Source: Oxalobacteraceae bacterium (GTDB taxonomy: Bacteria > Pseudomonadota > Gammaproteobacteria > Burkholderiales > Burkholderiaceae_D). Taken from it: 12,664 nt of DNA. The stretch covers positions 1-12,664 of the forward strand of contig JAIXQV010000127.1 in the NCBI GenBank assembly GCA_027485535.1, written 5' to 3'. Shown one piece after another: positions 12,035 through 12,664 of this stretch (position 1 is its first letter; the number at the start of each line of letters is the position of its first letter). A program made the position numbers and the translations under genes. Under the pieces are notes generated by a model, which saw only the letters and a program-made list of their open reading frames with translations, made no database searches and was not told where the DNA came from.

Positions 12035-12664
12035 TCAGGTCCTTGCCTCCTTCGCTGGCGGCGCATCGGGTGCCTCCTGCTCGGCCGGTCTTTTACGCCC
12101 AGTGGCGGCGGCAGATGTTGGATCCGCTACCAGCAACTGCGATGCATGCGACGCGCGTACTTGCGATCGCCACAATTCGAGCACAAGCTTGTCAACATCG
12201 GGAATAACTTCCTTCGTATGCGCATCGTTAAGTGTGTCAGCAATATGTAGGGCAAGCTGCCAATCAAGGATTCGATGCAACTGCTGAGGCATAGACCAAG
12301 GCAAATCGCGAGCGGCACGAATCGCTTGCTGCCAAGCGTTCACGATAGCTTCGCAAGCCGCGAGCGGTAGGCCGAGTTTAATCTGACACTGATATGCCAG
12401 ATCAGGATGGGCGTCTGCTAGTGAAGCCCTGTTCTCAAACTTTCTGAGCCAGGCAACCGGATTCGCACAGAACTGATGCAGCGGTCGCGATGTATGTGGG
12501 ATCGCGGTTTCGAGTACCTGCCGACATTGAATAGTCAGAGCATTCGCACCGTCGATAGGTTCATTGGCAGCTTTGCTCAACAGGTTACGCGCCAGGCTTT
12601 CCAAAAAACGATTGCTATCGGTATCACTATCCTGTGCCACCTTCCAATCGACCGACCAGCGAGC
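12035..12664 (-). CDS. Hypothetical protein with charged Pro/Ala-rich C-terminal tail (5' end not in window)
   Basis: I do not recognise this protein. The frame is open from the right edge to TGA at 12035, at least 209 codons. A GTG at 12640 would give 201 residues, but GGAAGG abuts it with no room for a normal ribosome site, so the true start probably lies outside the window. The protein is soluble-looking and mainly helical, with a central region rich in Trp, Leu and Ala (PVAWLRKFENRASLADAHPD, IVNAWQQAIRAARDLPWSMP) and a tail GRKRPAEQEAPDAPPAKEAR that is basic then Pro/Ala/Glu-rich and probably disordered. There is no signal peptide, membrane segment or metal motif. The tail is loosely reminiscent of phasins and other granule- or DNA-associated proteins, but that is not enough for a call. 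A hairpin lies between it and the CoA-transferase gene. Confidence 0.65.
   Translation of the reverse strand, partial: ARWSVDWKVAQDSDTDSNRFLESLARNLLSKAANEPIDGANALTIQCRQVLETAIPHTSRPLHQFCANPVAWLRKFENRASLADAHPDLAYQCQIKLGLPLAACEAIVNAWQQAIRAARDLPWSMPQQLHRILDWQLALHIADTLNDAHTKEVIPDVDKLVLELWRSQVRASHASQLLVADPTSAAATGRKRPAEQEAPDAPPAKEART

Overview
The window looks like the chromosome of a betaproteobacterium, probably Burkholderiales-like. The reasons are the fdsGBACD-type soluble NAD-dependent formate dehydrogenase operon, the stand-alone Mrp/ApbC protein, the moderately GC-rich coding sequence and REP-like GGATCCCGG..CCGGGATGACG hairpins. No organism can be named from the sequence alone. No rRNA, tRNA, CRISPR array, transposase or phage gene is visible.

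Layout, left to right. (1) 1-289, minus, cut by the window edge: N-terminus of a ModE-like winged-helix regulator. It diverges from (2) 418-2079, plus, an OFA-type (oxalate/formate antiporter) MFS transporter that ends in a clear intrinsic terminator. (3) 2288-3376, plus, apbC/mrp, a P-loop iron-sulfur carrier protein. (4) 3363-3977, minus, a toxin-antitoxin pair: a ribbon-helix-helix antitoxin followed by a Doc/Fic toxin whose end overlaps the end of apbC. (5) 4226-10191, plus, the formate dehydrogenase operon fdsG-fdsB-fdsA-fdhD(fdsC)-fdsD, tightly packed, with ATGA overlaps at the first two junctions. (6) 10202-10294, two inverted copies of a REP-like hairpin between convergent genes. (7) 10256-11912, minus, a two-gene unit: an alpha-methylacyl-CoA-racemase-type family III CoA-transferase, then a small protein of the 'nitrate reductase associated protein' family. 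(8) 12035 to the right edge, minus, an unrecognised protein with a charged Pro/Ala-rich tail.

How the genes fit together: the transporter would move formate or oxalate, FdsGBAD would oxidise formate to CO2 and pass electrons through Fe-S clusters and FMN to NAD+, and FdhD/FdsC would deliver sulfur to the molybdenum cofactor of FdsA. ApbC may help with Fe-S supply, but that link is only by proximity.

The best new observation is a shared palindromic motif, A[A/T]TA[T/G]G-N10-CATATT. It occurs at 288-309, between the regulator and the transporter, and twice (4096-4117 and 4185-4206) upstream of fdsG. All three plus-strand CATATT hexamers I found in the window belong to it. This suggests one regulon joining transporter and dehydrogenase, perhaps controlled by the truncated ModE-like regulator. 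The second is a 30-bp array of three abutting 10-bp GATNNATC units over the promoter of the toxin-antitoxin pair, a likely operator for its ribbon-helix-helix antitoxin. The third is a REP-like element that supplies the last 11 codons of the nitrate-reductase-associated gene.
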